A stretch of 64,000 nucleotides of DNA from Plakobranchus ocellatus (GCA_019648995.1 BLXT01000512.1:1117033-1181032); one strand, 5' to 3'. Shown: positions 37,301 through 52,300, numbered from the stretch's first letter. Translations and numbers: made by a program. Notes: a model not told the origin generated them from the sequence alone.

Positions 37301-39914
37301 TTTTTTTTTCATTTTTTTATGACAATAAATGTTTGGGTTTTTTCTTCCCCAGTTTTAATGACTGATTTAAACATAATATATGAACACAATATTAGCTGCA
37401 TGTATTGTTATCAGTATTCAACATATGTTATAAAACAGAAAGAGAGAGAGAGAGAGAAAGAGGCTTGTAATATGTACTTTGATTTTTACTAACAATTATC
37501 AAGACACTGCATTGTAATGTTTTTAAATACTGGTGTGTGTAAGAAACTTCTAACAAAATACAATACAAATATACAATCAAACCTAAACACAATACAATTA
37601 TTTTACAACCTGAGGATTGATGCAAGGCCATTTTGTAAATTCATCAGGATTTGTGTCTCAATTTAGGTATTGCAAATGTTTGCTACATTCCACAGTGTTA
37701 TTTCAAGTCTTGGCTAAAGGCTAATACAAAAATTACAAGGTAGTGTGTGTTCTTAAACTTTGTAAACAACGGTGAGATTAATGAGACATTGCATGAGTGA
37801 GCGATTCAAAAATAACAAAAACATGGTAAAAACCTAATAAAGAAGCTCCAAAAAGTTTCAACAAGTTGCTGATAAAAATGAAAACAACAACAAATTTTTA
37901 CATCTGAAAATCACTAAAAAAAAGACTACAATATTACATTTAAATTAACTGAAAAATCACAGTCCCATGAAAGCTCTAGAAAAATTCTTCTTTTTTTTTA
38001 AATTGTACAATTCAAGTCAAAGATAAAATAATTTTCGTTGGAGACCACATAAATTAAAAAAGTCAAGTTTTCTTTGTTTCAGCTCTTATGAGACACAACT
38101 CATTCAATGGACTTTTACTTCTCTAGCTTTGCAAAAGATTTTTTCATACTGAAGTTCTCTATTTTGATAATTTAAAATGTATCATTTATTCAGGATTAAG
38201 CTACAAACTAAAGAGGTGGATATTGACAATGCAGTTCAGCAGACTGAGAAGGCATACTGAATGAACACGACTGTTTAAGCTTGTCGCAGTGGTTGCTTGT
38301 CAAAGATTAAATCAAAACTTTAAATCTTTTATTTATTCCCTCAATCCACAGCCTTACATAGGAAGCTTAGTAGGGTTGAAAAAAGTAAACAATATATATA
38401 TACCAAAGATGATTTCATTGTTGAACTTCTCATGTTGAAACATAGGTGGGTGGAGAAGGGATGGATTACAATAATAAATTATATTCAATAGATGAAAAGG
38501 TTTACAAAATGTTAATATATAGTAGAATCAGCAGTGATTTTGATTTTCAAAACAAAAAAAAAGGTTACATGTTACAACACAAAAATTGAATATACTAAGG
38601 GCAGGTTGCAAGCTAAATATATACTTATAAATATGGAATCATGTAGACGATGTTTCTGCATTTTTTTTTTTACCAAATTGAGAGAAAGAATAAGAAGAAA
38701 ACAGAGAAAGTTTGAGAAAAGTATGACTGACAGTCAGATTGAGAAAAACACTAAAATAGTCAATAAGAAGAAAATTTCATAAAATGATGCTGCTACTAAG
38801 GATTTTCCCTGCTTCATAAATGATCCCACTGTTTCAAATAAATTTTTAAATAAAACTTTCATTTATTGTGTGCACAATAATGATTTGCAATCTTTGAATT
38901 GTTACAGTTGAGAGAAAGCTTTTTCCTCAAGATTTTACTGAAGAAAATAATGGTTGTAATGGAAACAAGTTGAGGCACAGAAATTCTAAAATGACAATGT
39001 CAGGACTTTTTGGCAAAGGCATCATAATTATTCCTTCCAAAAAGAAATGAAGGCAAAAAATCTCTGGCTTGGTTTTTGATGTTTGTGCTTCAAACTAAAA
39101 TTCCTACGAAATTTGTCACATCTGAGGTGCTCAAAAGAGAAAAGTGAGTGCATCAAACCTTTTTTGGAAAAAAAAAAAATGGTTAAGATTAAAACATTAA
39201 CTCTTTAGTATAGAAAGAGCATTTAAAACGCTTTCACTTTGCATATATAAGTATGAAAAATGTTCTTAAGTAACATTCATAACTATTTGATAGAAGAGAA
39301 TCTACAGAATTGCTTTTTTCTGATATTTTTTTCCTCTGACCAGCTTGTCTCATATTATAATTTGCCTCTTTATATAAAGGCATTCTTTATCTGTTTAATC
39401 TCAACTTCTTGCAAAAAGCTTTTAACCCTCTAATCAATGCTAGATGTATTATGAATATCAGATCCTTAAAGATAATACATAATATTATACAGACTGTAGT
39501 ATTAGAAGCCACAAGATCTTCCAAGAGGAAAAATAAGAGGTTGCACAGAAGAGCTGAATTGCATTAAGAAAATTGATAGTAGCAGAGAAAGTCAGCACAA
39601 ATTAAAACAAGGATTCAACAATTCTGGATGAAAAGGTATATGCTTCCATTCACAGGCACAAAAACAGTGATATGACAAGGAATAGAATTGCACTCACAAA
39701 TACACAATATAGTGATAGGCATCATACTATAAAAACAAATGCGCGAGTTCAAATATTATTCATAATTTATTTGAGCAAAGTTATCCTTTTTTTTTTTTTT
39801 TAAAGAAATATCTTTTGAAATCTAATCATAATTTTTCAGTGGTGTATGAGAAGGACAAATTTCAGCAGCATTTTTGAACAATGAATTTGTAAATAAATGC
39901 ATGCAATATCATGA

Positions 39915-39956
39915 GACAGTTTTTAAGGCATAAGCGACAGTTTTTAAGGCATAAGC
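39915..39956. repeat. Exact 21-bp tandem duplication
   Basis: The unit gacagtttttaaggcataag plus c occurs twice, about 315 bp past the SMPD2 stop, probably in its 3' UTR or just beyond. Confidence 0.85.
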
Positions 39957-40013
39957 TTCATGGTGAAGATGAGAAGCAGTAATGCTGTCTCTTAAGTTTC
40001 TCTTTCAAAATGA

Positions 40014-40019
40014 TTTATT
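40014..40019 (-). terminator. Candidate SMPD2 poly(A) signal
   Basis: AATAAA on the minus strand about 250 nt past the SMPD2 stop codon. Position and spacing fit a 3' UTR end, but AT-rich DNA gives such hexamers by chance. Confidence 0.35.
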
Positions 40020-40271
40020 AAAGGTGTCTGAAGTGATGTTGCAAAAAAAAAAGAACAGAGCTCTGTAAATTTTATGGGGCTTTGTTTTTTGTTTTTTTGT
40101 TTCCATTTTTTTTTCCAGATCACTTTGTTTTTGACAGATTGAAAGAAGTGGTCCATTTGAATTATCCCATTTTGCTACATTGATGTATCCTGGTAGTGAG
40201 AGTTAGTGCTTCTGACTTCATTAAGACTTTGCAAGTTCCAGCTTATTTGTTCCTTTTAAATCTCAGCAATG

Positions 40272-40499
40272 TCAGACACCTAGGAGCTTCATAATGTCTT
40301 CTTTGCATGCCATGAGTCCATGAAACTCTGCTCGCTTGAGAATAAGTGCAGTCCACACGGACGCCCCAATGGCCAAGGCCAGGCCTATCTTTGTGCATGC
40401 CATTGAGAATGCCATCAGTAGGCTGACATCAGGGGTCACAGGGTCAACCAACCAGTTATTGACGGCATAGAGCAGCAGGGATAGCACAAAAACCATGCA
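40272..40499 (-). CDS. SMPD2: SMPD2 exon 10: membrane anchor and stop
   Basis: Residues 329-403: CMVFVLSLLLYAVNNWLVD, then LLMAFSMACTKIGLALAIG and a cytosolic tail ending MKLLGV. Acceptor tcccacag ends at 40500. Two closely spaced hydrophobic helices fit the known hairpin anchor. Confidence 0.94.
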   Translation of the reverse strand, partial: CMVFVLSLLLYAVNNWLVDPVTPDVSLLMAFSMACTKIGLALAIGASVWTALILKRAEFHGLMACKEDIMKLLGV

Positions 40500-43348
40500 C
40501 TGTGGGACCAGGAGGGTACACAAGAATATTAACAAGGTTGGGTTAAGAGCATTTTATTCTTTAAAAAGAAAGTACAATACATGAATATTTCTACTTAGAT
40601 TTATATTGCTAAACTGGATGGGCTAAAGAGAGCAATATATATAAAAACACAACAATAACTAGACTGAAAATAGCATACAGTTCTCTACANNNNNNNNCCC
40701 CCCCCCCCCCCCCCCCCAAAAAAAAAAAAATATGTATAATTTAAATTGCATGCTAAGAACTGACTTCCAATTTCTGTAGGAACACCCAGGCCTGGCCTTT
40801 GTAAAATTTGAAACAAGCTCATCATTTTCACATATTTTTTTTTCTAAATTTATAAAAAAAAATCATTTACAAAGAGGAGAAGGATAAACAAGGACCAATG
40901 AGATGTATTCATTTATTGTTCATGTAATCTGGTAATTTTGTCATTACAGTTATGTTCGAAGAGTTGTTTCATTAATTTACACCCAGAACTGTTTTAAAAA
41001 AACAACAGAGCATTACTTTTAATGCCATTTCACTCAAAAACTCAAGACTAGACATATGCATTGATGCGCTCACTATCTTCAAATATGGCACATAGAAAAT
41101 CTTTCAAACATAACTATGATAACAACCCACGTTTTGGCAAACTCTCATTTCCCACCTGGAAAAATTTCTCTTCATTCACACATTGTGCAACACCTCTGTC
41201 TAGCACAAGCAGAGATTCTTGAAGGCTTTCACGCTGATCCCTACTTAATGGTTTTGCAATGTTTAGCCTGGCAATATTCTCTGTCTCTGTTGAGACGACA
41301 AATAAAGTGAGTAATAAGACAACAAATTCTGTTGTTGAAAATATAAATAATATTGAAAATTTCCTCCTCTTATTACATAATAAAAATATTATGTAATAAG
41401 AGGAGGAAAAATCTTCTCTGACAACGTTGAAAAGTGCAAATACAGTAAATAATAAGAGAATGAAAAATGTTCTCTGTCATTGTTGATTCTTGCCATTGGT
41501 GAAAAGGAAAATACAAAATTAATAAGAGAATGATTCATGTTTCCTGTCATCATTAAAAAGAAAAACACAATATTTAGAGAATGAAAAAGGGAAATTGTTT
41601 TTTATATCCACATTGTTTCATAGACAGAATTCATTCATTAGATTTTTCACTAGCTGCCAAACTAGCAAGTAGAGAATATGAGAAAACCAGATGGGATTTC
41701 AGAGATAAATTGGGATCACTAGAGTGAAAATAATACATCTATCTATACAAAATGAGCCATTTGTCGAGACATAGGGCTAAATATTTAAAAAGGACAAAGA
41801 TAAAATATTAAAGAAAATACAATTTTGGACATTATAAAAAGTGATTCCTTAGAACGTAAAGCAAGCTTTTTCTCAATCCACTTTCATTTCATATAGTTTA
41901 CTTTCCCATATTTTGGGCAAAAGCAGACAAATGTCTGATTCCATATGGATGGATCAAAATTAATCTTTTGATATATTTTGAAATTTTGTCATCAATCAAG
42001 AAAACTTTGTTCACATAGAGCATGTACCTACAGTTGAGGAGATGAAAAATGGCAAACACTTTTTGTGAAAGAGCATAGTTTTCAAAACTGGTTACCTTCT
42101 CTCTTTGTTATGGAAAGTCTTGCTATGACTGCCTCATGATCAGAATAGTTTATGTCTGTCTTTGGGACTTTCCCGATGCCTATTTGCAAATCTGACACAC
42201 AGATATCACAGTCTGACAAAAAGAAAAAGAAAAAAAAAAGTTTTGAAATAAACACAGACAATTGATGAAACTGTAGAATTGTGTAAAATTATTAAATATA
42301 TAAAAAATGACTTGATGTGGATAAAAATCTTTGGTATACAGGAGTGTTCGCAAAAGATTTATGAACTTACAATGTCACGAACAATAAAAGGGCTGCAAAT
42401 AATGAAAAGAATCCAGCTTTTCATTGCATAAACCAGACTTGCCAGGCAGAAATTTCAGAAAACAGGAGTTAGTTTCCCCAAAAGAAACCCCAAGATTTTG
42501 AGTCAAAAAACAGGAGCACAACAAAAAACCATGAAATATACTTCAAGGCAACAAATGTACTTACTCACAAGCATGTCCGATGATATCCTTCTCTAATACA
42601 TTTCGAATTAAGAAATTTCAATGTGAGAGAAAATATTAACACAAAAAAAACAAACAAAAAAAAAATTACATAGGCTACTCTATGCACAGCTTTTGTTTGT
42701 TCCTGTAAAGAGGCTCATTAAGAATGTGTGGTCTTCTCAATGACAGATATACTGTCTGCTGAAAACAGCGCTCAATCCTAGACATCAGATCACACTTGAT
42801 AGTGATGATGCCAGAGAGCAGCATCCTAGACATCATTGATCATTGCTCCATTTTGTTCTTGTGAAACAAGAGAGAAAATTCATTACGAGTCTGCATTTCA
42901 ATGAGAATGTGGAAGATATCAAACTGCCATCACGAACTCGGCAAGTTCTCTGTATTTTTGTTTTGGTGTGCCATCACTAAAATCCTGCAGCTTGCTCATG
43001 CCTTGTCCACTCTTTCAGTGGCTATGCCCTTAAGTGCATGCAAAAGAATTTTAGGTGAAACGAGGAAAACATAATATGTAATGCACAGGCAATCAAAATA
43101 TAAAATAAATGATAGTGAAACATACGTAAGAGAAAGAAGAAATTAGTTTCTTTGAAAATCAAGTGACTAACAACTTCCTTACAAAAAGTGTGCACATATG
43201 CACGCACACACACACACATTAAACATATAAAATATCATATCTATTACTAACTGGACCAAGCAGTGAAATATGTCAGTTTAATAGAAAATACAAAATTTAA
43301 ATGATTGTATCAAATAGCCAGCATGAGAAAACAAAGAAGTCTGCTAAA

Positions 43349-43389
<41 letters not shown>

Positions 43390-46300
43390 GTTGATAGAAA
43401 TTAACAAGATGCTTGACAAATTGTATCTCTGTCATTTGCAAGTCAGGCTTGGGACAGGGAAACCCCACACATATTAATTATTGAACGAGTTGAAACATTC
43501 TAGCACAAAAAATATTTTACCTCAGAAGATAGTTTTGTAAAATAACCAAGGCTAAGAGATCAAAGATAAAAAGTGAAAAGCAAGTTAAAAAGTTAAAGCA
43601 TTATTAAAAGATAAACAATGAAAGCTAATGAATGAAATTGTTCACAGCTGTGTTGGACAGAACTCCTTGCTAAAAAATATTGTTTTTTTGGTTCTCCAAT
43701 CATGAGGTCAGCTCTGTCCCTATGTCTGGATCTGTGAAATTCCAGGGTGTACATATTGCCTGTCTTGCTGATTACTTGCCGCTTTATAAACAGCAAGAGA
43801 AGGTCTGCGACCACATCCTAGAGCATGTCTTGAACCAAGTGCAGGACTAGGTCTTCTTTCTAATAGCCCCTGAGAAAACGGGCAGGGCAGAGTTTAAGAA
43901 AAGGGCTAACACTATACAGCTTTGTCAAAGGATATAAACATGTGTGTCCTAGCAAGTCTTTTTGTGTTTCCCTTGAAGCAATCCTATAGCTCCATGCTAA
44001 AAAACAAAAATGCCCCCAATACTGCTTATTGTTCCTATGGCGTGTCAACACATGTCTTGGAAAAAAACAACCTTGTTGATCCATATTTGAGAATTTTGTG
44101 CAAGGAGGCTCATGTACATTCCAGAAACTTTTTCAGGTCGTTTGAATGTTTGGAACTGTTTTCCAATCTATAATATGTCCACAAGGGCATTATCTACTCT
44201 CAAAGGCAGAGAGTCAGCACCTTTTTTTGCTGCCAGATGGAGGAGGTGGCATGGGCAATCTTGATGTGGATGGTGGGACTAGCCTCTTTAATATGTGCTT
44301 CAATACCGCCATTTAACCGACCAATCATCAAAGAAATGTAGCAACCAAAGCTCCTCTTTAACAGCCTCAAAAATATTGGCACCAGTGGTGTCCCAACTGG
44401 TGTAGTAATGGTTAGAGTATTTGTGACTCTTTGTTCATCATTATGGTAGCACAGAACAAGGGGGTACAGCTGTTCTGGTCATCTGCCATTGCTGCCATCA
44501 TCATATAAAGAAAAGATGCCACATAACATCCTTTGCAGCCTTAGTGACTTTTTGTCTACATACTCTGCAAGCACATCAATGATATAACTTTACTTTGTGT
44601 GTGCACAGGTATACTGCTTGGCTATCTCTGAATCTTGAAACATACCCGGAACAGCTTGTCTACAATTTCAGCAGATGATGAGGATAAAATTCCTTGATGG
44701 CTAATGATGCAATAATTTTCTAATTAATATGTCAAGAGAATCCAGACCTAGTAGGATCCTTACATTATTCTATTATTGCCATCACTACCAACAAGGATTG
44801 CCCTAGACTGATCTGGGCCTAAATCTAGATCTAGAACAGAAAATTAGGTCCATAATCTAGATTCTTTTAAAATAAGGGTCACACTTACTCTGTATTGATA
44901 TTATTAGGCCCGAAGCTAATAGTACAAGCAAGAGATTTAGGTCTAAGTAACATAACATCTAAGGCTAGCTAAAGCAGATTATAATTTATAATAACTAGCC
45001 TACATTTGAATAAATTAATTACTTGAATCTTGTAGCTTAAATTTAAGAAATGAGCCTAATTGCAGTATCATTCTTTGGCTCAAACATTGAGATACAAGAA
45101 GATCAAAACTCATGTGTGAATGCATGCCACAATGTCAAAGCAGTTACCTCTTGCTATCTTTACATCAGAACTGCAACTTTCACAACTGGCACGATGTTCC
45201 CCTAATCCTGATTTGTTTATTTAAGAAAGGTCATTCTTTCACGTAATCCTTTTTAAACTTGGTCATAAATTTGACTCTTTTGATTCAGACATGATGAAAA
45301 CAGTTTTGCAACAAAGGACTCAAAAGCAAGGTTTACAATACAGGTCTTGATGGCTGAAGCACTACAAAGCAAGCCAACAATCAGCTTATAGTCCCTAGAC
45401 TAGAATAATATTCATACCAAGCCTATACAAAGGTTGATTTATCTCCTGCACATAAATCTTTAAATGGATCATTACTTTGTTTTGTAGACAAAGATGCTGT
45501 GTGTTGGGTGCAACCAATACTTAGTGCAAATCGCTACTTCTCAGATACAATACGAGAATGCATGTTTTGAATAAGTTTACGGCCTTGGACTTTATCAGGT
45601 TTATAGTTACACTCACTGGTATCAATAATAATTAAACAAAGATGAGAAACTTGGTGACAAAAAAAAAACCCAGGGGCAGCAACAAAACTATTCCCTCGGC
45701 CTGAGCAAACAAAAGCAGTGTCAGTCAAGGAATTTTATTATTTTTGGGGGGCAGTTCCTGATTTTTTTTTTATTTTTATTTTTGTTTAAACTGATGGCCA
45801 AAGCAAAATTAGCATATGCATATAGAATTCATCTAATAAGAAAATCAGGATTTTCTTTTTCTTCACTTGTATTGGGAATTCAGAAGATGCTTTTTTTTCC
45901 AAATAATCAAGTGACTCCCGATTTAATTGGGAAACCTGGCAAGTCTGCACAATAGAAGCCAAAATTTTATGAGAAAGCAGGCTAATAAAATAAGTTAAGA
46001 CCTAACTATGCAGAGTGAGCTTATGCCAGCTTAGACAGATGTTTTATTTAGTTTATTGCTTAAACATTGTTAGATTTAAAATTGGAAAGAAAAAAGGCAA
46101 CAACAAAAGTAAAAAGTTTTTTTCTTGTCAGCTTACTTTGCCCATTAACTTAAGCATTTCAAATTTTTGTCAATGTATTCTTACATTCTTTTGCATAGTA
46201 CATGATATAATCTATGCGGACCCCATGTGGGCGCCTAATAAGATTTTTTGGGTCTGTGTAGATATTCCCAGGTACGTCACATGTGCCACTAGTGTCTTCA

Positions 46301-49300
46301 TCGGCTTGGTTATTCTGAAAAAAGTAAGACAATAGATGCTTTACCTATATCACTCTACAAACGCCTTAGGGGTCACAATGTTTACAACCTCCTTTAAAAT
46401 GCAGCAACAAAAAGAATGCTAGGTAAAGTTTAGGCATGTTTTTTTTCTTAATTTTTGGTGATGAGGTGAGGATTTGCAGTTGTGCTCAACTGTACAAAGA
46501 AGCATTTACCTTTTGAAATATTGTCCCCGAGAAAAGATTCTAAGGGGACAGTGTTATTTATAAAAAATATATATTTAAATTAACTGTAATCTTGAGAAAG
46601 ACTTGCATACACACAGATAAGATTTTAATTTTATAAATTTCTCGCAGCTGTTTTTTTTTTTAATTAAAAAGCACAATATCTTAAGTTAGGTCCTGTCTAA
46701 TCTCTGGACTTCTTAAACCCCTTCATGCAAAACTTATAAATTTTTTTATCTTTGAAAAATAATCCGCCTTCCTGTCCTGATATGCCTAGTGCATCAAGCG
46801 TAAAAGCTGCCCAGGACTAGTATGACATATATAATCCATCATACAATTATCTTTGATGAGCTAAAAAAAAAAAAAAAAAACCAAGAAGACAAAATAATAA
46901 TGATAATAAAGTTAAGATTATTTGAGTGCAACACAACTGACCCACAGGATCAGAAAACCCCAGGCCAATATGTCACAAAGTGAAGTTTCATCTACTCAAA
47001 AAACCTATTCAAACAGCCATAGCAGTTAGAGCAAATCATTAGTCTAGAATGCTGTGTTATACTCATAGACTCTGGACAGGTCACACAAAAACATGATATC
47101 TAGGACCTATATAAGGGTTGAACTGAATCTTTAAAACTTGCATGAGCCCTGTGGCAAATAACATTATTGGACCAAATTAGCCATTAGCATTGCCATAACC
47201 AGAGAAAGCTTTCATTGTTGGCAATAAACATTTTTATGGCACATATATTAATTTTAAATGAGAACTTAGAGAAATGTTTTATTTACCATTAGAGCAAAGT
47301 CTTAATGACAACTGTAGGTACAAAAGTGCATGTCTAAACTTTCATTCTTCATCTCTTTTTACTTAACAACACTTTTTGTAAAGAAGTAAAGCCCCCCTAA
47401 AAAAAAATCTTATTTCTCTAGATGTAAGTTACAGTACCCAGACTAAATGGAATTAAATATTTCCAGCATGTTTGACTGCTTAGACGTCATAGGTCTAAGG
47501 AAGTGTGTGTGCTGTTCACATCATTTCATGGAAGCCTACAAGCCTTTTGGTAATCCATTATGCAAAGGAATAAAAAAATGGGTGTGGTTCTATTTCATTA
47601 CAGCTCACATAATAGTATTGAGAATGCACATTACAGTTTTGGTTGTCTGTGAAAGATTTGGAATGATGTGCAGCTGGATGAAAAATCACAAGTATTCTCA
47701 CGTGAGTACGCCCTTATCTTCTTTTTTGCTCCCCAAACAAGTCATCTTTTGATGAGTCATTTACTGCTTTTCGGTCTTATTTAGAAGCTTACTTATTAAC
47801 ATCACTGCAATTTATAAAGTATATATTATTCACTATCACTGTTGTTGAAATCTCTCCCTCCCACTTATTTCATTTTTCAATTTTTGAAGTGTAATGAGTG
47901 GAAAGTAGGAATGTAATTGATAGGCTTTCAAATGCACTCATAAATTGACCTTTTACTTATGCCTCATTATATGTAAACAAACATTAAAAAAATTTACCCC
48001 CCCCCCCCCCCAAAAAAAAGAGCTCATCATAGCATATTTGTTTACCTCACATGGATAACCTTTATGTCAATGGTCTCTAAATATACATTTTCTTACATGC
48101 TGCTTTGCTAATTCCAATTCTTACAATCCATCAGGGCAAGCTAAATCACCAGATATTGCTTATAAAAGTTGGTCACAGGTAAGTTGTTGGAACATGAGTC
48201 TATAACCTTCTGAGCAAACTCTCCATCAATGGGCCACAGAAGAACCAAAGCCCTCAAACCATTAGGTGAGACTGCCGCAATAGCTCCAGATAGATTTAGG
48301 GTAGAAGGAATGAGCAGTTACCCCTAAAATTGGTTTTCCTCAGCTATTAGGAGTATTCTTGGCACAATCATTAAAATGTTTGGAAAAGTCACAACAGTTC
48401 AAAAGATAAAAAGTTGGGAGTTCAGAACCCAAAAAGAAAATGTTTGGAAAAGTCACCTCAGTTCAAAAGATAAAAAGTTGGGAGTTCAGAACCCAAAAAG
48501 CTTGGGCTCAAAAAAAAAACAAAACAAAAAAAAAAATAGCAGAAGGACACCTAGGGGTCATAACCTTGGTGTGGCCCAGCCCCCTCACTTGCCTAGGGGG
48601 GTTCTACTCTGAAGACTCTCTGCTGCCTTTCTCTCACATGAATATATTTCCTTTATCAACTGCATCTTAGAGAAGGCATCAAACAATTTCAGGGACACAT
48701 ATAAATCAATTTTAATCCAAGAATCAATTGCACTTTTGATTCATTTCATATGCTGTTTTACCTATTCTTATTCAAGGTTTGAGGTTGTGTGAACACTGAT
48801 TGACTGGCAATGAGTGGTATGCAACTTTGGCAATGAAGGGCCTCTTGGCTAGACTTCTCCATGTCAGTTCTACTCAAAATCAATGAAACACATCACAGCC
48901 ATAGCAAAATGGTTTTATTTAATTAATTAGAGAAAAAGTTTTATATGTTCCAATGTTATAGGATGTTATGGAACCTATGCAACAATAATGTTTTATACAA
49001 TTAATAGTGTTCATGAATTGCAGAACATGAAATCAATATATTGCTTCTTTGCATTTCAATAATACATTCCTGGTGGCTACAAACAAAAATTAAAATGAAT
49101 TTTGTGTGCTAGTCCTCATGTCAAACACCAGCAGGATTTTCCATTAAAATAAATTTGATTCCTAAATGACCTACACCTAAAAATATACTTTTCTTACACT
49201 TTGATCTGTTTGGATCACTTTAAAATTGATTTTGTTCTTATAAGAATGCATCGTATATTTTGCCACTTGCGTCATGAAATCCACTTTTGGAAAATGGCTC

Positions 49301-52300
49301 ATGTGTAAATATACGAATTTATACAAATTTTACGTTTTTGCTTCAACCTTACCTCATCTTTCCAAACATCTTGCAGATTTCCATACTGAGTAATAACTTT
49401 GTATCCTAACTGAGATGGGGTGATGTTAAAGTCACCTGCCACAATAACCATATCACAGTTTGAAGATGTACGTCTGTGAAAAGATAAATTTTCTGGATAT
49501 CAGTCCCAATGAGAGTAAGCAGACAAAAGGAGGTTAACATTTCTTTATGCATGATGCTCTTTTACAAAAAGTTCTAATTTTTATCTCCTGACTTTTTCAG
49601 TTTTAAAGAATGTGAATGTTTTCATTGTGATTAATAATCCTAGCAAAAGTATTTCAAATTGAATGATTTTTTAGTTGGTTCCAGAATAATTTAAATTCAG
49701 TAGAGAAGCCATTCATTGATACCATTCACACAACTCTACAATAAATATTCACAATCATTTTATGACTTACATATTTTAAATATCAACAATACCCAATGTG
49801 AAGTCTGACAAGATGGATGTTAACAAGAAATTAAACTGATTGGCAAAGCTCAAGCCTTAGAGTTAAAAAATCTTAATAACACCCATTTTTATTAGACTCA
49901 ACGAGATACATTTAATATTTCCATTTTCATCTTGACTTAATTGACAAGATCCACCCTAATAACTGCAATATGTCAAAAAGGTCAATGAAACAGCTGGAAT
50001 CAAATGTGGATATATGAGAAGCTAGTAGTGCTCTATGTCATGAGTATATGGGAAACCATATTGTTATAACTTTATATTATTTCTCTGCAGTATGTGGTAG
50101 CTAGCACTTCCTCTCCAACTTTACTTCACCACTACAAAAGAAAGCTTTCCATTCATTGCTGGGAAAACAGAAGAATGTCCATACCTTCCATAGAGAATAC
50201 CCAGATTGCTGGCTAATTAAGCAGATGCATTTAGTGCTGCACATATGGTATGAATGACACAGAAATACAACAAAGAATTCTAGTTCATCTTTGAAAACTC
50301 TATTTTCCATAATGTTTATAGCTCTGGTTTAGCCCCCTTGCCCTAAACTCTCTAATGAATTTCAGTTCAGGATTTGCCCAGCCTCACTTGAAAAAAATCT
50401 GTGATCACCAAAGTAATTAACAGGTTATGTAATACATACTGTTTAAAAGTTTGAAAAAAAATTGTAATTGACTGTCTCTATCACGACAAAGAAAGAAATA
50501 TTTTTCTAATTTTGTATTAGAAACCATTAATTGCCCATTAATCTCCTCTTATTTTTTGTTGCTGTGAGTACTGCAGCTATAATTACACACAGCAGACAAA
50601 AAGCCAAAAGAGAAGCTATAACATTTACCGCACAAACTGACACAATTCTATAGCCTGGGCTAGCCTGTGTGCTTCGTACTCATCCTGGCCAGGGTTGTAT
50701 TCTGCATGAAACTGCAATACAAAAATGTGATTCATAGTTTTGAGGAAAACTATTATTGTGATTTTCAACATGTTGGTATACATAGACAAACATGACACAC
50801 AAGCATTAAAAAAAAATAGAGCAAAACCCCTTGCACAAGAAAAAGATTAAGCAATGAACTGTTTCAAAACTTGGATGGCGGAAGGTTATGAAGCTTCCGT
50901 TCTGATATGATTCATAGACAACCTTACTTTCAGGCAAGTTTGAGATAAAAGAGCCTAAATCTGACCTAATTTTTTCTAACAAATTCATGGACATCAGTGC
51001 TGCCTTTTTGTGCCTGTTTTTTCTTTTTACGATTATGTATTTAGGTGTGTGAAAAGAAGTTGCTGTAGCAGAGTCTTGACATAGTTGGAGAAGAATTTTT
51101 CATTTTGATTTTTTTAGTACCTCTATCATTACTGAAAGTTTCAGACTGTTTACTGGATTTAGACCTATCCTGAAAGTAAGAGTGAACTGATTCAACAAAA
51201 ATAATTTTCATCATTTTTCTACATTTTTTAGAGAAGTAAATGAGTTTTTAAAGTAAATAAACTAAAAATTTTGGAAATCTTATGTTTTTATGACTTAAAT
51301 AATTGATTTTGAAAAAATGGGAACTTCTATAATCCATCACAGAAACTGTAAAATAGACCTATAGATCTAGATCTAAGTCTATAAAAAAAAAAATAAGAGC
51401 CATTGATCCAAAATTTATATATTTTGTCATTCAAGCATTTGGGATCACAAAATTAAACTTATATTCTAAAATTAACTTTGAAAATGATGAAATATTTTTG
51501 CCAGTGCAGAATCTGAAACTATAGCTTCTTTGTTCTCCAATTTCTTGTCTCTTCACGTGATTCCAGGCCTGGCTTTCATCCTACTCAATCTATATCACTT
51601 CTAGATTCAATGGAAATTTTTACTTTAGACCAAGCTGATATTTGATGGTGAAAATATTTTTTTTATTATTATTTTCTGAACCTATTGATGGTAGTGGTAC
51701 TAATGGTTTACTTAATAACAGTATTGAAGGCCATTTTTTCTAAATATGGGCAATCTAGAGCTTGTACATTTGTGTTTCCTAAGACTGAGAATAGTTTATA
51801 GTTTTGTCTGGACTATCTTTTATAAGTTTTTGCTCAGGTTTAGCTCATAGAAATAAAGATTTTATGAGCATGGCTTGATAAATGAGGAAAAATGCTTTTT
51901 GTTGTCTCAGGTTCCCACCAGAACCATAATACTATTACTATTAGTGTTCAATCATTGCCTTAACCCTTTAACAAGTTATTTTTTAACTCATTTTTGGGGG
52001 GTTTTTCTCTTTTATCAACAAAAAAATTACAGGGTGTATTTCTAAAATGCCCATAAATCACTCAATTTTTGTTTCAGCTTATTGTCCAATACACCAAATG
52101 AAAGGGAAAAGGACATAGTAAACTGTGAAAGCAAAATTATATAACTTTTTCTCGTAATGCTGTTATTGTGCGAGTGCAAAAAGTGGTAAAAAGTGGTCAT
52201 GTAAGGTGAGAGCGTTTTTGACTGGATAAGCCGTTAGCATTACCATTCAATAAATGTCTTTATTCAATAAATAAACTTTTTTCATCATCACTAGCCTTTA

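Larger units (their letters stand above)
23515..40271. other. Intergenic interval, no supported gene
   Basis: About 16.7 kb between the convergent PLD and SMPD2 stops. I saw no exon chain, RNA gene or transposase. It holds microsatellites and small local duplications (listed separately) and one 40-N gap inside a TA repeat. Short open frames such as 28487-28813 and 26341-26577 have no recognised domain. Confidence 0.6.

Noticed and set aside
42700-42990. Coding-like minus-strand segment (LLSGIITIKCDLMSRIERCF)
   Set aside because: Could be a tail of the nearby transposase relic, but I could not match it to a family and frames do not continue.
46015-46335. 106-residue plus-strand frame
   Set aside because: Antisense shadow of SMPD2 exon 7 (46185-46314), whose minus-strand reading is clearly the conserved one.
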